From positions 17,339 through 81,338 of the forward strand of contig JBNLCC010000029.1 of the NCBI GenBank assembly GCA_050303615.1: a DNA stretch of 64,000 nucleotides, written 5' to 3'. Shown here in pieces: positions 25,549 to 34,948 of this stretch (within the stretch, counting starts at the first letter, position 1; each line of letters opens with the position of its first letter). This stretch comes from CAZDXJ01 sp050303615 (GTDB lineage Bacteria > Pseudomonadota > Gammaproteobacteria > Methylococcales > Methylomonadaceae). Below the pieces are notes generated by a model that did not search any database, was not told the origin of the DNA, and was given only the letters and a program-made list of their open reading frames with translations. Both the position numbers and the translations under genes were made by a program.

Positions 25549-26175
25549 ATGAAATACAAAAAAGCCGAACATAACAATTTTTCACATCTTGAAAAAAAAT
25601 TAAAGAACAGGCTAAAAAAAGTAATAACGGAACAGGATCTGAGTGCTTACCGTTCCATGATGGCGCAAATATCGGCAGATATGGACATTGACCCTTTGGA
25701 TTGTGCCGCAGCAATCGCTTATTTGCATCAGAGTGCCGGGTATCATGGAAATCAATTAGCTGTCAATGAAGTTAACGCCGTTAACAGGGCAAAAATTGCT
25801 GCAGAACCGAAAATGGTTCGCTACCGAATGGAAGTCGGCCGCAAACATCGCGTGGCGGTGGATGAATTGAAGAAAATGTTGGTGGAGGAAACAGGGGTCG
25901 ATATTAAAAATATTGGTTATATCGATATCCATAACCATTACACCTTGATAAAACTTCCCGAAGGCATGCCGGCTGACATTTTTAACCATTTAAAGTCGGT
26001 AAAAATGAACCAGCAGCCGTTAAGTATTAAACGCTTGGGCGGGAAAAACAAACCTATCAGAAGTGAGAAAACACAAACCCAGGGGAGGAGACGAAATGCC
26101 CAGTCTCCCGCTAAAACAGCCGCACTTCAAGAATCGTCGGTCCGAACCATAATCGAACCCATCAAACCGTCCTGA
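25549..26175 (+). CDS. stand-alone DbpA-type RNA-binding domain protein (helicase tail without helicase)
   Basis: A 208-residue protein that looks like the C-terminal part of a DEAD-box helicase of the CsdA/DbpA group, without the helicase core. Residues about 12-65 (LKKVITEQDLSAYRSMM, DIDPLDCAAAIAYL) resemble the dimerisation region of CsdA. Residues about 84-163 (VRYRMEVGRKHRVAVDELKK, GYIDIHNHYTLIKLPEGMP, LSIKRLGGK) match the RRM-like DbpA domain that binds structured rRNA. The tail is basic and low in complexity (GRRRNAQSPAK). No upstream coding frame or remnant of a helicase is present: surA ends 30 bases earlier. It may be a ribosome-assembly or RNA-chaperone protein; function is unknown. 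Confidence 0.8.
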   Translation: MKYKKAEHNNFSHLEKKLKNRLKKVITEQDLSAYRSMMAQISADMDIDPLDCAAAIAYLHQSAGYHGNQLAVNEVNAVNRAKIAAEPKMVRYRMEVGRKHRVAVDELKKMLVEETGVDIKNIGYIDIHNHYTLIKLPEGMPADIFNHLKSVKMNQQPLSIKRLGGKNKPIRSEKTQTQGRRRNAQSPAKTAALQESSVRTIIEPIKPS

Positions 26176-26232
26176 TTCAGCGCCAGTGGAAAAGCGTACA
26201 GAACATGACACATGGCGTTTAATTCGCACAAG

Positions 26233-26862
26233 TCAGTTGACAAATGGATTGGTTCTCTGTTCTTCGCCAAAAGTAGATATCGGACCGTGTCCGGGAATAA
26301 AAAGGGTGTCTTCGCCAAGGGGCCATAATTTATTGCGGATCGAATCAATTAATTGGTGGAAATCGCCTTTAGGAAAATCCGTTCTTCCGATAGAACCTTT
26401 GAAAAGGACGTCTCCAACCAGCGCAAGCCGGCTATGTTTATGATAAAAAACAACATGGCCCGGCGTATGTCCGGGGCAATGAATGACCTCCAGTATTTGT
26501 TCACCGAATTGCACTTTATTGCCATCATGCAGCCAATAATCCGGGGTAAATGCGTCGCAGGGCGGAAAGCCGAAATTCCTGCATTGCGAGGGTAATGCTT
26601 CAATCCAGAATTGATCGTCATGATGCGGTCCCTCTACTGTCGCGTTAAATATTCTAACCAACTCCGCAGTCGCTCCGATATGGTCCAGATGTCCGTGGGT
26701 GAGAAAAATCTTTTCCAAAGAGGCGTCGCTTTGTTCTAATGCCGCTATGAGCAAGTCTACATCTCCGCCCGGGTCCACTAGGGCCGCCCGGTTGGTAAGT
26801 TCGCAGATTAACATGGTGCAGTTTTGCTGATAGGGGGTGACGGGAATAATGTTGTATTTCAT
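26233..26862 (-). CDS. MBL-fold metallo-hydrolase, glyoxalase II-like (YcbL type)
   Basis: A binuclear metal hydrolase of the metallo-beta-lactamase fold. Of 209 residues, the metal-binding signature THGHLDH is at 55-61 (H56, H58, D60, H61), with further ligands in GHTPGHVVFY, the DVLFKGSIGRTDFP segment and IPGHGP. The size and the LFKGSIGR motif match the YcbL group, short hydrolases related to hydroxyacylglutathione hydrolase but lacking its C-terminal domain. I chose ATG 26862 (MKYNIIPVTPYQQNC); the longer frame from 26895 adds residues not seen in homologues. Substrate is uncertain. It is convergent with the DbpA-domain gene. Confidence 0.88.
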   Translation of the reverse strand: MKYNIIPVTPYQQNCTMLICELTNRAALVDPGGDVDLLIAALEQSDASLEKIFLTHGHLDHIGATAELVRIFNATVEGPHHDDQFWIEALPSQCRNFGFPPCDAFTPDYWLHDGNKVQFGEQILEVIHCPGHTPGHVVFYHKHSRLALVGDVLFKGSIGRTDFPKGDFHQLIDSIRNKLWPLGEDTLFIPGHGPISTFGEEQRTNPFVN

Positions 26863-26990
26863 CGCAGAGCCGGTATAGTAAAAAAACAATTTCAACCGTC
26901 ACTATAGCACTTAACAATGAAAATTGTGGTTCGTTTCCGAATTGGTGCGGATAAAACCCTATTACAACAATACCTGATGTTCAATAGCCT

Positions 26991-28145
26991 ATGAGCACAA
27001 TACAATATATCGATACGCAAGAAAAACTGGACGATTTATGTCAGCGAGTCAGCGGCGAACCGTGGATAGCGATTGATACGGAATTTCTAAGGGAAAAAAC
27101 CTATTATCCGAAGTTCTGTCTGTTGCAAATAGCAACGCCGGCTTGGGTTGCATGCGTGGATCCCTTGCTGTTGGCGTCAGTGGAGCCGCTTTTCGAGGTC
27201 ATCTATCAACCATCCATGCTGAAAGTATTCCATTCCTGCCGCCAGGATCTGGAAATATTCTATCATTTGACCGGTAAAATTCCGGGTCCGATTTTTGATA
27301 CGCAATTGGCGGCGCCACTGTTAGGCTACCAAGAAAATCCCGGCTACGGCATGTTGGTTTCCAGCCTGTTGAACATCAATTTGAGTAAAGCGCATACGCG
27401 TACCGATTGGTCTGCAAGGCCGTTGAGCGATGACCAGTTGCGATATGCGGCGGATGATGTGATTTATCTGGTCCAAATTTATCAGAAAATATGTCAGTCC
27501 CTGACTGAACTTGACCGTCTGCATTGGCTGCAAGAAGACTTTGCCGAACTGGCCAATCCGGAGTTATATCTGCTGCATCCCGATAAAGCCTGGATGAAAG
27601 TAAAAGGCATTAATAAGTTAACCGGAAAACAATTGTCCGTTTTACAGAGTTTGGCAAAGTGGCGGGAAGCGTCCGCACAAAAGGAAAATCGGCCGCGCAA
27701 TTGGTTGTTGCGAGATGACCTGCTGATCGAAATAGCCAAACTGCAACCGGGCAATGTGGCTGAATTATCCAAAATACGCAGTATCAACGAACGGTCGGTA
27801 AAGCGCTACGGCAGCACTATTTGTCGATTAATTGCCGATGCGCTACAACGTCCAGCCATAAAATCCGATGAAAAAAGGCGGACGGTTAAACTGACCCAGC
27901 AGCAGGAGGCGGTAATCGACATACTGGGGGCTGTAGTACGTATCAGGGCGGACGAGAACTCGCTCAATCCTTCCGTATTGGCGACACGCAAGGAATTGGA
28001 GCAGTTTCTAGTCGATCGGCAAAACAGTGCGCTTGCTCATGGATGGCGATCCAGTATGGTCGGTAAAGAGCTGATTTCCGTACTGCAGGGAGAATCCGTA
28101 ATCTCCCTACAGTCTGACAGGGTGCAAATCGGCGTACAGGAATGA
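26991..28145 (+). CDS. rnd: ribonuclease D
   Basis: 3'-5' exoribonuclease that trims tRNA precursors. The 384-residue protein has the DEDDy exonuclease domain with D29 and E31 (AIDTEFLREKTYYP), the FHSCRQDLEIFYHL motif II and YAADDVIYL motif III. An HRDC domain follows (about residues 210-290, LQSLAKWREASAQKENRPRN) with an RNase D-type C-terminal domain. Full length (E. coli 375). It starts divergently from the MBL gene after 128 bases. Confidence 0.96.
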   Translation: MSTIQYIDTQEKLDDLCQRVSGEPWIAIDTEFLREKTYYPKFCLLQIATPAWVACVDPLLLASVEPLFEVIYQPSMLKVFHSCRQDLEIFYHLTGKIPGPIFDTQLAAPLLGYQENPGYGMLVSSLLNINLSKAHTRTDWSARPLSDDQLRYAADDVIYLVQIYQKICQSLTELDRLHWLQEDFAELANPELYLLHPDKAWMKVKGINKLTGKQLSVLQSLAKWREASAQKENRPRNWLLRDDLLIEIAKLQPGNVAELSKIRSINERSVKRYGSTICRLIADALQRPAIKSDEKRRTVKLTQQQEAVIDILGAVVRIRADENSLNPSVLATRKELEQFLVDRQNSALAHGWRSSMVGKELISVLQGESVISLQSDRVQIGVQE

Positions 28146-28155
28146 CGCTTGACGT

Positions 28156-28202
28156 ATGCCCGCGGTAAGCGGCTATCTATCGGGTCCGCTGCAAGCGGGC
28201 AT
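28156..28202. terminator. hairpin between convergent rnd and the repeat membrane protein gene
   Basis: ATGCCCGC (28156-28163) pairs with GCGGGCAT (28195-28202), and inside it GCGG pairs with CCGC across a symmetric internal loop. There is no T tract. It is probably a bidirectional terminator. The arm resembles that of the hairpin at 19181-19216 (GCATACCCGC against GCATGCCCGC), so both may belong to a dispersed repeat. Confidence 0.45.
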
Positions 28203-28210
28203 GCGCAGGC

Positions 28211-28765
28211 TCAATTTGACGGCTGTGAAATACGCTGTTTGACTTTCAACGAATTACGAATAGCAGTGGATTTAGCATAATTCAAGTTTTTACGTTCCAG
28301 TTCCAAATGCCTTTTTAACTGGGCTGCCGCAACTTCCGGCCGGGCATCGAGTTGACCGAGCGACTCGCTGATTTCGATCGGGTAGTTGATGCTGATCTGC
28401 TGTTGATGGGATTGGTCGGCATAAAGTCTTTTCGCAGTATGGTTAAACCATTTAGGCCGTCTACGGATAATATAAAGGCCCGTCGGAATGGTGACCGGTA
28501 TCAGTAGGTCTACGATTGTCATGGCAGTTAGTACCATTGTGCATTTCTTTCTGGTGCGTAATGATTCCTCGGTAAAAATAGTTGCCGGTTCAACCGGTTT
28601 GTCTGCATAAAGCCTTTCGACTACGCCCGGAAACCATTTAGGGCGTCTGCGAATAACATATAAACTGATTAATGCGGTAAACGGCAATGGAAAAATTTCG
28701 ATAATAAACAGACAGCACAATGATATGGTGCATTTTGTTTGTGTGCTCATTTTCGTTTTTGCCAT
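28211..28765 (-). CDS. uncharacterised membrane protein with a tandem TM-RRRPKWF-RLYAD repeat
   Basis: I do not recognise this 184-residue protein. It contains two copies of the same unit about 62 residues apart. Each has a K-C-T start (K11, K74), a hydrophobic helix of about 20 residues, the motif Y-[VI]-I-R-R-R-P-K-W-F (residues 36-45 and 98-107), and R-L-Y-A-D (51-55 and 113-117). The C-terminal 65 residues are soluble and helix-prone, rich in charged residues (LKRHLELERKNLNYAKS). The identical basic-aromatic block after each helix suggests an interfacial binding surface. ATG 28765 is taken as start; ATG 28750 is an alternative. It is monocistronic, convergent with rnd. Confidence 0.7.
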   Translation of the reverse strand: MAKTKMSTQTKCTISLCCLFIIEIFPLPFTALISLYVIRRRPKWFPGVVERLYADKPVEPATIFTEESLRTRKKCTMVLTAMTIVDLLIPVTIPTGLYIIRRRPKWFNHTAKRLYADQSHQQQISINYPIEISESLGQLDARPEVAAAQLKRHLELERKNLNYAKSTAIRNSLKVKQRISQPSN

Positions 28766-28962
28766 GAATATTCAGTCTCCTGGTCAATTGAAGAATGGAA
28801 CGGGATAAAAAAGCGGTTATACTTTAATTTTACTCGGACTATTTTTTCAAGTTACAGTACCATTCTCAGCGGACAATTTCCAGTTTATGTCTTGAGCGCA
28901 ATTCAACCTGGCAAAAGCACGGAAATATCCTTATTAATATTTGCTATGGGATCGCCAGGCTT

Positions 28963-31900
28963 ATGAAATACCTTTGGTCGATTTTGATGCTGCTGCTTTT
29001 CCATGGCTTGCCGGCCGCGGAAAATGAAGCGCTGCAGGTTGTGCGCATCACGCCGACCGGGGAAAATGTGCCGGGCGGCCGGCAAATCGTGATCCAGTTC
29101 AATCATGACGTGGTGGCGATCGGCCGAATGCAACGCAACAGCGATGAGATACGGGTGTCCATTTCCCCTGCGGTCGATTGCCAGTGGCGCTGGCTGGATC
29201 GCTCCTCGCTGGCCTGCCAGCTGGATGAAAAAAAAGCGTTGCGGCAAGCAACCGATTACGCGATTACCGTCTGGCCGGGGATTACTGACCGGCAGGGTAA
29301 TACCTTGTTAACACCTTTCGCACACCGGTTTACCACCGAACGTCCCAAAATCAGCAGAGTCTGGTTTAAAACCTGGAAAGCGCCCGGTTTTCCGGTCATG
29401 GCCGCGGTTTTTAACCAGCCGGTCACCGCTCAGTCGGTAACGGCACATGTGTTTTTCAGCATTGCCGATCAGCATTACGCGGTGACGGTACATCCGGATC
29501 CGGATGATCAACAAAAAGCCATATCGACGGCTGCCGGTGCCGCCCGCACTCTCTGGGTGCTGCAACCGCAACAGCCTCTGCCATTGGACAGCGCCGTTGA
29601 ACTGCAATCCGAACCGGGCTTGGTCTCTGCGTTCGGTCCGCTTCCGGGTAACGAACAGCGGGTGGTGGTGGCTTTCGACACGTTTCCTGAATTCAAATTT
29701 AACGGTATCGCCTGCCATAATACTAAAAATAAGGAAATACTGGTCAATAACGCCAATTATCAACAAATCGGCAAGTGTGACCCTTTGAAGCGCGTGGCGC
29801 TGAGCTTTTCCGTACCGGTACTGAATTCGGAGATCAGCAAAAAAATCCGGTTTAATCCGGATTTGTCCGGCGGCCGTAAAGATTATGATCCTTGGGCAAA
29901 CCGTGAGGATTATTCGCGGCTGCAGCGCATTCACAAAAAAGGCCAAAGCTATGACGTTTGGTTGCCGGAAATACTCAAAGCAGACCAGTTATACCGGGTG
30001 ACCACCCATGCCGGCGAGCAGATTCACGACGAATTCGGTAGGTCTTTGGCAGTACAACCGCAAATGTCGTTTTTTACCGATCACCGACTGCCCGATTTTA
30101 CACTGGCGCACCATCAGTCGGTGCTGGAAAAATCAGTTGATTCGGAATTGCCGCTTTATGTGACCAACTTGCGTAAACTCAAAATAAACTATAAGAAATT
30201 AACCCGAGACAGCGCTTTATCCAATCAATTTGCCGGCCGAGAGCTGCCGAAAGTCGAAGATATTTCTTTTGCAGTTCCGTTGAACGTCCGAGATATGTTG
30301 CCAGGGCAAAGCGGGGCGGTTTACGGCCGGATCGACAGTGAACCGCAGATCGGCAAATCCGCTTACGAGCGGCATTTTTTTGCGCAGGTTTCGCCTTATC
30401 AGGTGCATGTCAAGCTGGGCCACTTCAATACATTGGTTTGGGTGACTGATTTTGCCGGCGGGCAACCGGTAGCGGATGCCCAAGTCAGCATTTACCGGGA
30501 TGCGGTTGCGAATCTGTCGCAGCCGGATAAGCTGCTGGCTACCGCCAACACCGATGCGGACGGTATTGCGATATTGGCCGGCAGCAGCGATTTGGATCCC
30601 GAACTGAAAACCTTCAGTTGGAGTTGTTTCAAGGATGATTGTCCGCGCCTGATGGTTCGAGTCGATAAACAGCAAGACATGGCACTGCTGCCGTTAAGCC
30701 GGCATTTCGAGGTTAATACCTATCGTGCTTCCGGGTACTCGGTTTTCTCCCGTCAGCAAACCAAATACGGTCATATCCATAGTTGGGGGATGACCGCGCA
30801 AGGCGTTTATCGAGCCGGCGATACGCTGCAATACAAATTTTATGTGCGTAACCAGGACAACCGGCGTTTTGTTGTCGCACCAAAGGGGGACTATCAACTG
30901 GAAATCATTGATCCGGCCGGGAAAGCAATTCATACGCTGCCGAATATCGAGTTATCCGAATTCGGCGCTTACAGCGGGGAGTTTAAGATCCCGGAGAGTG
31001 CGCTGGTTGGCTGGTACCGTTTTCGGTTGAAGTCGAACTTCAGCAAGCACCAATGGCAGCCGATGCGGGTGCTGGTCAGCGATTTTACGCCATCTCCGTT
31101 TAAAGTCAGCACTCGATTGAATGGCGAAAGATTCAAACCGGGCGATGAATTGCAGATATTGACCGCCGCCAAACTGCATTCCGGCGGTGCCTATAGCGAT
31201 GCCCCGGTCAGGGTAACGGTTAAATTGCAGAGCCGGTATTTTTCGTCCACTGATCCGCTGGCAAAAGGTTTTGCTTTTTACAGTTACAAACAACGGGTGG
31301 ATAAAATGCTGCTGCAGCAGATTCAGTCGTTGGATGTCCAAGGCGAGAATCGCCGGCAATTAAAACTGCCGGACAACGATATTGTTTACGGAAAATTACT
31401 TGTGGAAAGCAGCGTCCGGGATGACCGCGGCAAATACATTGCCGCGTCAGCATCCGCCGATTATGTTTCGGTAGACCGGCTGATTGGCCTGAAAAGCAGC
31501 CGTTGGCTGTTCGACGCCGGCAAACCGGCTGATGTTTACTATCTGGTGGTTGACGCCGAAGGGAGACCGGCGACGGGAACCGCTGCGGCAATCACTATTG
31601 ACCGCGAGGAGACCGTTGCCGCACGCGTCAAAGGTGCGGGAAACGCCTATCTGACCCAGTTCAATACCCAATGGCGGGAAACCGGGCGCTGCCAGGGCGT
31701 GTCCGATACGGAGCCGCTGACTTGCCGTTTTACACCCGAGCACCCCGGTACTTACCGGTTGACCGCTAAAATCAAAGATACCCGGGGCAAAGCGCAGCAA
31801 AGCGAACTGAAAATTTGGGTGGCCGGAAAAGGGCAGGTTGTTTGGGCGCAACCCGACGATAACAGTTTGCAGATCATTCCCGAACAGCAGCAGTATAACA

Positions 31901-34716
31901 TAGGCGATACCGCCCGCTATCTGGTTAAAAACCCCTATCCCGGCGCCAATGCACTGATAACTTTGGAACGCTACGGGGTCATCAAACAATGGCTGCAAAA
32001 ATGGGATGACAGTACCGCCATCGTCGAGTTTCCGATCGATAAGGATTTGCTGCCCGGCTTTTATTTATCGGCAGTGGTGATGTCGCCGCGGATCGCGAAA
32101 CCGTTGGGGGATGGGCAGGTCGATTTAGGCAAGCCGGCATTTAAAATCGGCTATGTCAAAGTGCCGGTCAGCGATCCCCGCAAGCAAATCGATGTCGCCG
32201 TCAGCACCGATGCTCCGCTGTATAAGCCGGGCGACTGGGTCAATGCGCATATTCGGGCGACGCTGACCAATCCGGAAAACCCGGAGCCGATCGAATTAGC
32301 GGTGGCGGTACTGGATGAAGCGGTATTGGATTTGATCAGCGCCGGCAAACGCTACTTTGACCCGTATCGCGGGTTCTATCATCTGGATAATTTGGATCTA
32401 CAAAACTATAGTTTATTGACGCGTTTGATCGGCCGGCAAAAATTCGAGAAAAAAGGCGCAAATGCCGGCGGCGACGGCGGCCATACACTGAGTATGCGTT
32501 CCATGTTCAAATATGTCAGCTACTGGAACCCCTCAATAAAGACCGATGCGGACGGTAATGCCGACATTGCATTTAAGCTGCCGGACAATTTGACCGGCTG
32601 GCGCATTTTGGTGCTGGCGGTGACGCCAGGCGAGCGCATGGGATTGGGCGACGTCAACTTCAAAGTCAATCAACCCACCGAAATCAGGCCGGTGATGCCC
32701 AATCAAGTCACCGAAGGCGATGTTTTTCAAGCCGGATTCAGCGTGATGAACCGCACCAATCAACAGCGGAAAATAACAGTGGCGATTAGCGCTGTGGGCA
32801 ATCTGCAGCCGTTGACAGGGGGTGAGCAAACGATTACGCTGCAGCCCTATCAGCGAAAGACGGTGTTTGTGCCGGTTACTACGCTTCCTGCCGAACAACG
32901 GCGCGATATCGGCCGGGGGGAAATCCGTTTCACCGCCAAAGCTTACGATCAAATCGATGCGGACGGTCTTGAATTTCAGTTGCCGGTGTTAAAGCGGCGC
33001 GCGATGGAAACGGCAGCCGATTATGGGTCGACAACCGCCGATCAGGCCGGCGAATCGATCGAAATTCCACCGTCTATATACCCGCATAGCGGCACGATCA
33101 GCGTATTGCTGTCCCCGACGGTGATCGGCAACGTGGATGGTGCGTTCCGTTATTTGCGCGATTATCCCTATGTCTGTTGGGAGCAAAAATTGACCAAAGG
33201 CGTGATGGCGGCACAGTTTGCGCAAATAAAACCCTGGTTGGAAGGCGAGATCGATTGGCCGGAGAGCGCCGGCTTGCCGGAAATTATGCTGTCCCAGGCG
33301 GCGAACTACCAAGCCCCGAACGGCGGCATGGCTTACTATCTTGCGCAGGACACCTATGTCAGCCCTTATCTCAGCGCTTATACGGCGCTGGCGTTTAATT
33401 GGCTGCGCGCTGCCGGCCATTCGATTCCGCAAGCGGTCGAGCAGAAACTGCATCAATACCTGCATAAAATGCTGCGCAAGGAGGTATTGCCCGATTTTTA
33501 TGATAGGGGTATGGCTTCAACGGTCCGGGCGGTGGCATTGGCGGCATTAAGCGGCCATGGCGCGCTCAAGCGGTCCGATATCGAGCGATATCGGGCCCAT
33601 TTGCCTTATATGAGTCTGTTCGGCAAGGCGCATTATCTGCAAGCCGCTCAAGCAGTCGGCGGCAATGCGATGATTGTCAACGAGGTGTTGTACATGATTG
33701 TCGCGCATGCGCAGCAGTCAGGCGGTAAAATTTCCTTCAGCGAACAACTGGACGACGGCTATCAACGCCTGCTGTCCACCCCGATGCGCACCAACTGCGC
33801 CGTGTTATCATCATTGTTAAAACTATCGGGTGAACAGGTCGCCGAGATGCCCTTTAAATTAGTGCGCACCATCACCCAAACCCGAGGCAGCCGGGATCAT
33901 TGGGAAAATACCCAGGAGAATATGTTTTGCAGCAATGCGCTGCTTGAATACAGCAGGCGCTATGAACAGACAAAACCGCAACTGTCGGTTTCGGTTGCTG
34001 TGGATGGGCAAGTGCTCGGGCAGACGGAATTCAATGACTACCGCGACAAACCGGGGCTGTTTGAAAAACCGCTCGACCAGCAGGATGTTGGAAAACGGCA
34101 AAGCGTCACCATCAACCGGTCAGGCAACGGCCGGCTGTATTATGCCACCCGTCTGCAGTATGCTCCGCAGCAAACCTATCGCGAGCGGGTCAATGCCGGC
34201 ATCGATATCCGCCGGGAATACAGCGTGCGGCGTGACGGCCGGTGGCAAATGCTGGAACCCGGCGCCGCGATGCAGCCGCAGATATACCGCGGCGAACTGG
34301 TGCGTGTGGATATCTATGTGTCGCTACCCACCGCAAGAAATTTCGTTGTCGTCGAAGATCCGGTACCCGGCGGCCTGGAGCCGGTCAATCGCGATCTGGC
34401 TACCGCTTCCGAGGTCGATGCCGAACAAGGAAATTTTGCCTTTGCCGGTGGAGCCTGGTGGTTTCAATTTGACGATTGGCAGAGCTTCAATGTCTCACGC
34501 TGGAGTTTTTATCACCAAGAGCTCAAACACGACAGTGTACGTTTTTATTCCGATTACTTGCCTGCAGGCCATTATCATTTGGCATATACCGCCCAGGCTA
34601 TAGCGGTCGGTGAATTTACCCGGTTGCCGGTGTTTGCCGAAGAGATGTACGATCCGGATATCTTCGGCAAGGGTCGGCAGGGTAGTCTATTGGTGCACGA
34701 ACCAATACCAAAATAA
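28963..34716 (+). CDS. bacterial alpha-2-macroglobulin with intact thioester motif
   Basis: A 1917-residue secreted or envelope-anchored protease trap of the YfhM/ECAM type. A hydrophobic signal (MKYLWSILMLLLFHGLPAA) is followed by macroglobulin-like beta domains, a bait region, and the thioester domain with C1405-W-E-Q1408 (YPYVCWEQK). The Cys-Gln thioester needed for covalent trapping is therefore preserved. The C-terminal part has the receptor-like fold (YTAQAIAVGEFTRLPVFAEEMYDP), the typical end of this family. The signal has no clear lipobox cysteine, unlike E. coli YfhM. The usual partner, penicillin-binding protein PbpC, is absent; accA follows. The gene looks clearly G+C-richer than its neighbours. 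It starts at ATG 28963. Confidence 0.93.
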   Translation: MKYLWSILMLLLFHGLPAAENEALQVVRITPTGENVPGGRQIVIQFNHDVVAIGRMQRNSDEIRVSISPAVDCQWRWLDRSSLACQLDEKKALRQATDYAITVWPGITDRQGNTLLTPFAHRFTTERPKISRVWFKTWKAPGFPVMAAVFNQPVTAQSVTAHVFFSIADQHYAVTVHPDPDDQQKAISTAAGAARTLWVLQPQQPLPLDSAVELQSEPGLVSAFGPLPGNEQRVVVAFDTFPEFKFNGIACHNTKNKEILVNNANYQQIGKCDPLKRVALSFSVPVLNSEISKKIRFNPDLSGGRKDYDPWANREDYSRLQRIHKKGQSYDVWLPEILKADQLYRVTTHAGEQIHDEFGRSLAVQPQMSFFTDHRLPDFTLAHHQSVLEKSVDSELPLYVTNLRKLKINYKKLTRDSALSNQFAGRELPKVEDISFAVPLNVRDMLPGQSGAVYGRIDSEPQIGKSAYERHFFAQVSPYQVHVKLGHFNTLVWVTDFAGGQPVADAQVSIYRDAVANLSQPDKLLATANTDADGIAILAGSSDLDPELKTFSWSCFKDDCPRLMVRVDKQQDMALLPLSRHFEVNTYRASGYSVFSRQQTKYGHIHSWGMTAQGVYRAGDTLQYKFYVRNQDNRRFVVAPKGDYQLEIIDPAGKAIHTLPNIELSEFGAYSGEFKIPESALVGWYRFRLKSNFSKHQWQPMRVLVSDFTPSPFKVSTRLNGERFKPGDELQILTAAKLHSGGAYSDAPVRVTVKLQSRYFSSTDPLAKGFAFYSYKQRVDKMLLQQIQSLDVQGENRRQLKLPDNDIVYGKLLVESSVRDDRGKYIAASASADYVSVDRLIGLKSSRWLFDAGKPADVYYLVVDAEGRPATGTAAAITIDREETVAARVKGAGNAYLTQFNTQWRETGRCQGVSDTEPLTCRFTPEHPGTYRLTAKIKDTRGKAQQSELKIWVAGKGQVVWAQPDDNSLQIIPEQQQYNIGDTARYLVKNPYPGANALITLERYGVIKQWLQKWDDSTAIVEFPIDKDLLPGFYLSAVVMSPRIAKPLGDGQVDLGKPAFKIGYVKVPVSDPRKQIDVAVSTDAPLYKPGDWVNAHIRATLTNPENPEPIELAVAVLDEAVLDLISAGKRYFDPYRGFYHLDNLDLQNYSLLTRLIGRQKFEKKGANAGGDGGHTLSMRSMFKYVSYWNPSIKTDADGNADIAFKLPDNLTGWRILVLAVTPGERMGLGDVNFKVNQPTEIRPVMPNQVTEGDVFQAGFSVMNRTNQQRKITVAISAVGNLQPLTGGEQTITLQPYQRKTVFVPVTTLPAEQRRDIGRGEIRFTAKAYDQIDADGLEFQLPVLKRRAMETAADYGSTTADQAGESIEIPPSIYPHSGTISVLLSPTVIGNVDGAFRYLRDYPYVCWEQKLTKGVMAAQFAQIKPWLEGEIDWPESAGLPEIMLSQAANYQAPNGGMAYYLAQDTYVSPYLSAYTALAFNWLRAAGHSIPQAVEQKLHQYLHKMLRKEVLPDFYDRGMASTVRAVALAALSGHGALKRSDIERYRAHLPYMSLFGKAHYLQAAQAVGGNAMIVNEVLYMIVAHAQQSGGKISFSEQLDDGYQRLLSTPMRTNCAVLSSLLKLSGEQVAEMPFKLVRTITQTRGSRDHWENTQENMFCSNALLEYSRRYEQTKPQLSVSVAVDGQVLGQTEFNDYRDKPGLFEKPLDQQDVGKRQSVTINRSGNGRLYYATRLQYAPQQTYRERVNAGIDIRREYSVRRDGRWQMLEPGAAMQPQIYRGELVRVDIYVSLPTARNFVVVEDPVPGGLEPVNRDLATASEVDAEQGNFAFAGGAWWFQFDDWQSFNVSRWSFYHQELKHDSVRFYSDYLPAGHYHLAYTAQAIAVGEFTRLPVFAEEMYDPDIFGKGRQGSLLVHEPIPK

Positions 34717-34898
34717 CCGACCGGGCGTGGTTGTTTATGTTCAGCTATGCTATGCCGGTTTGTGATAGTGGATTATGGTAAAACTCCTATTCGTTTCATA
34801 AGTATTGTTGCGCCGTGAGGCGCTAAAAATAATGTATGGAATTAAAACAACGTATATAATTGTCTGTTCACTTTGGTGAATTAGTCAGCAAATTCCCC

Positions 34899-34904
34899 TA
34901 TAAT
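34899..34904 (+). promoter_or_regulatory. TATAAT -10 hexamer upstream of accA
   Basis: A perfect TATAAT lies 45 bases before the accA ATG. A second TATAAT is at 34855-34860. Neither has a good -35 at 16-18 bases. The 232-base gap after the macroglobulin gene otherwise holds only a small GCGCC/GGCGC hairpin (34810-34823). Confidence 0.35.
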
Positions 34905-34948
34905 TGTTGCAATTTTTTTCAGATTTTGACCCGTTCAGTACAAATTCC

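Noticed and set aside
29308..29946. 212-codon open frame antisense to the alpha-2-macroglobulin gene
   Set aside because: Shadow of a long G+C-rich gene; no start signal and no family similarity.
33935..34603. 222-codon open frame in another forward frame of the alpha-2-macroglobulin gene
   Set aside because: Arg/Ser/Cys-rich shadow; the overlapping true frame is conserved through the receptor-like domain to its stop.
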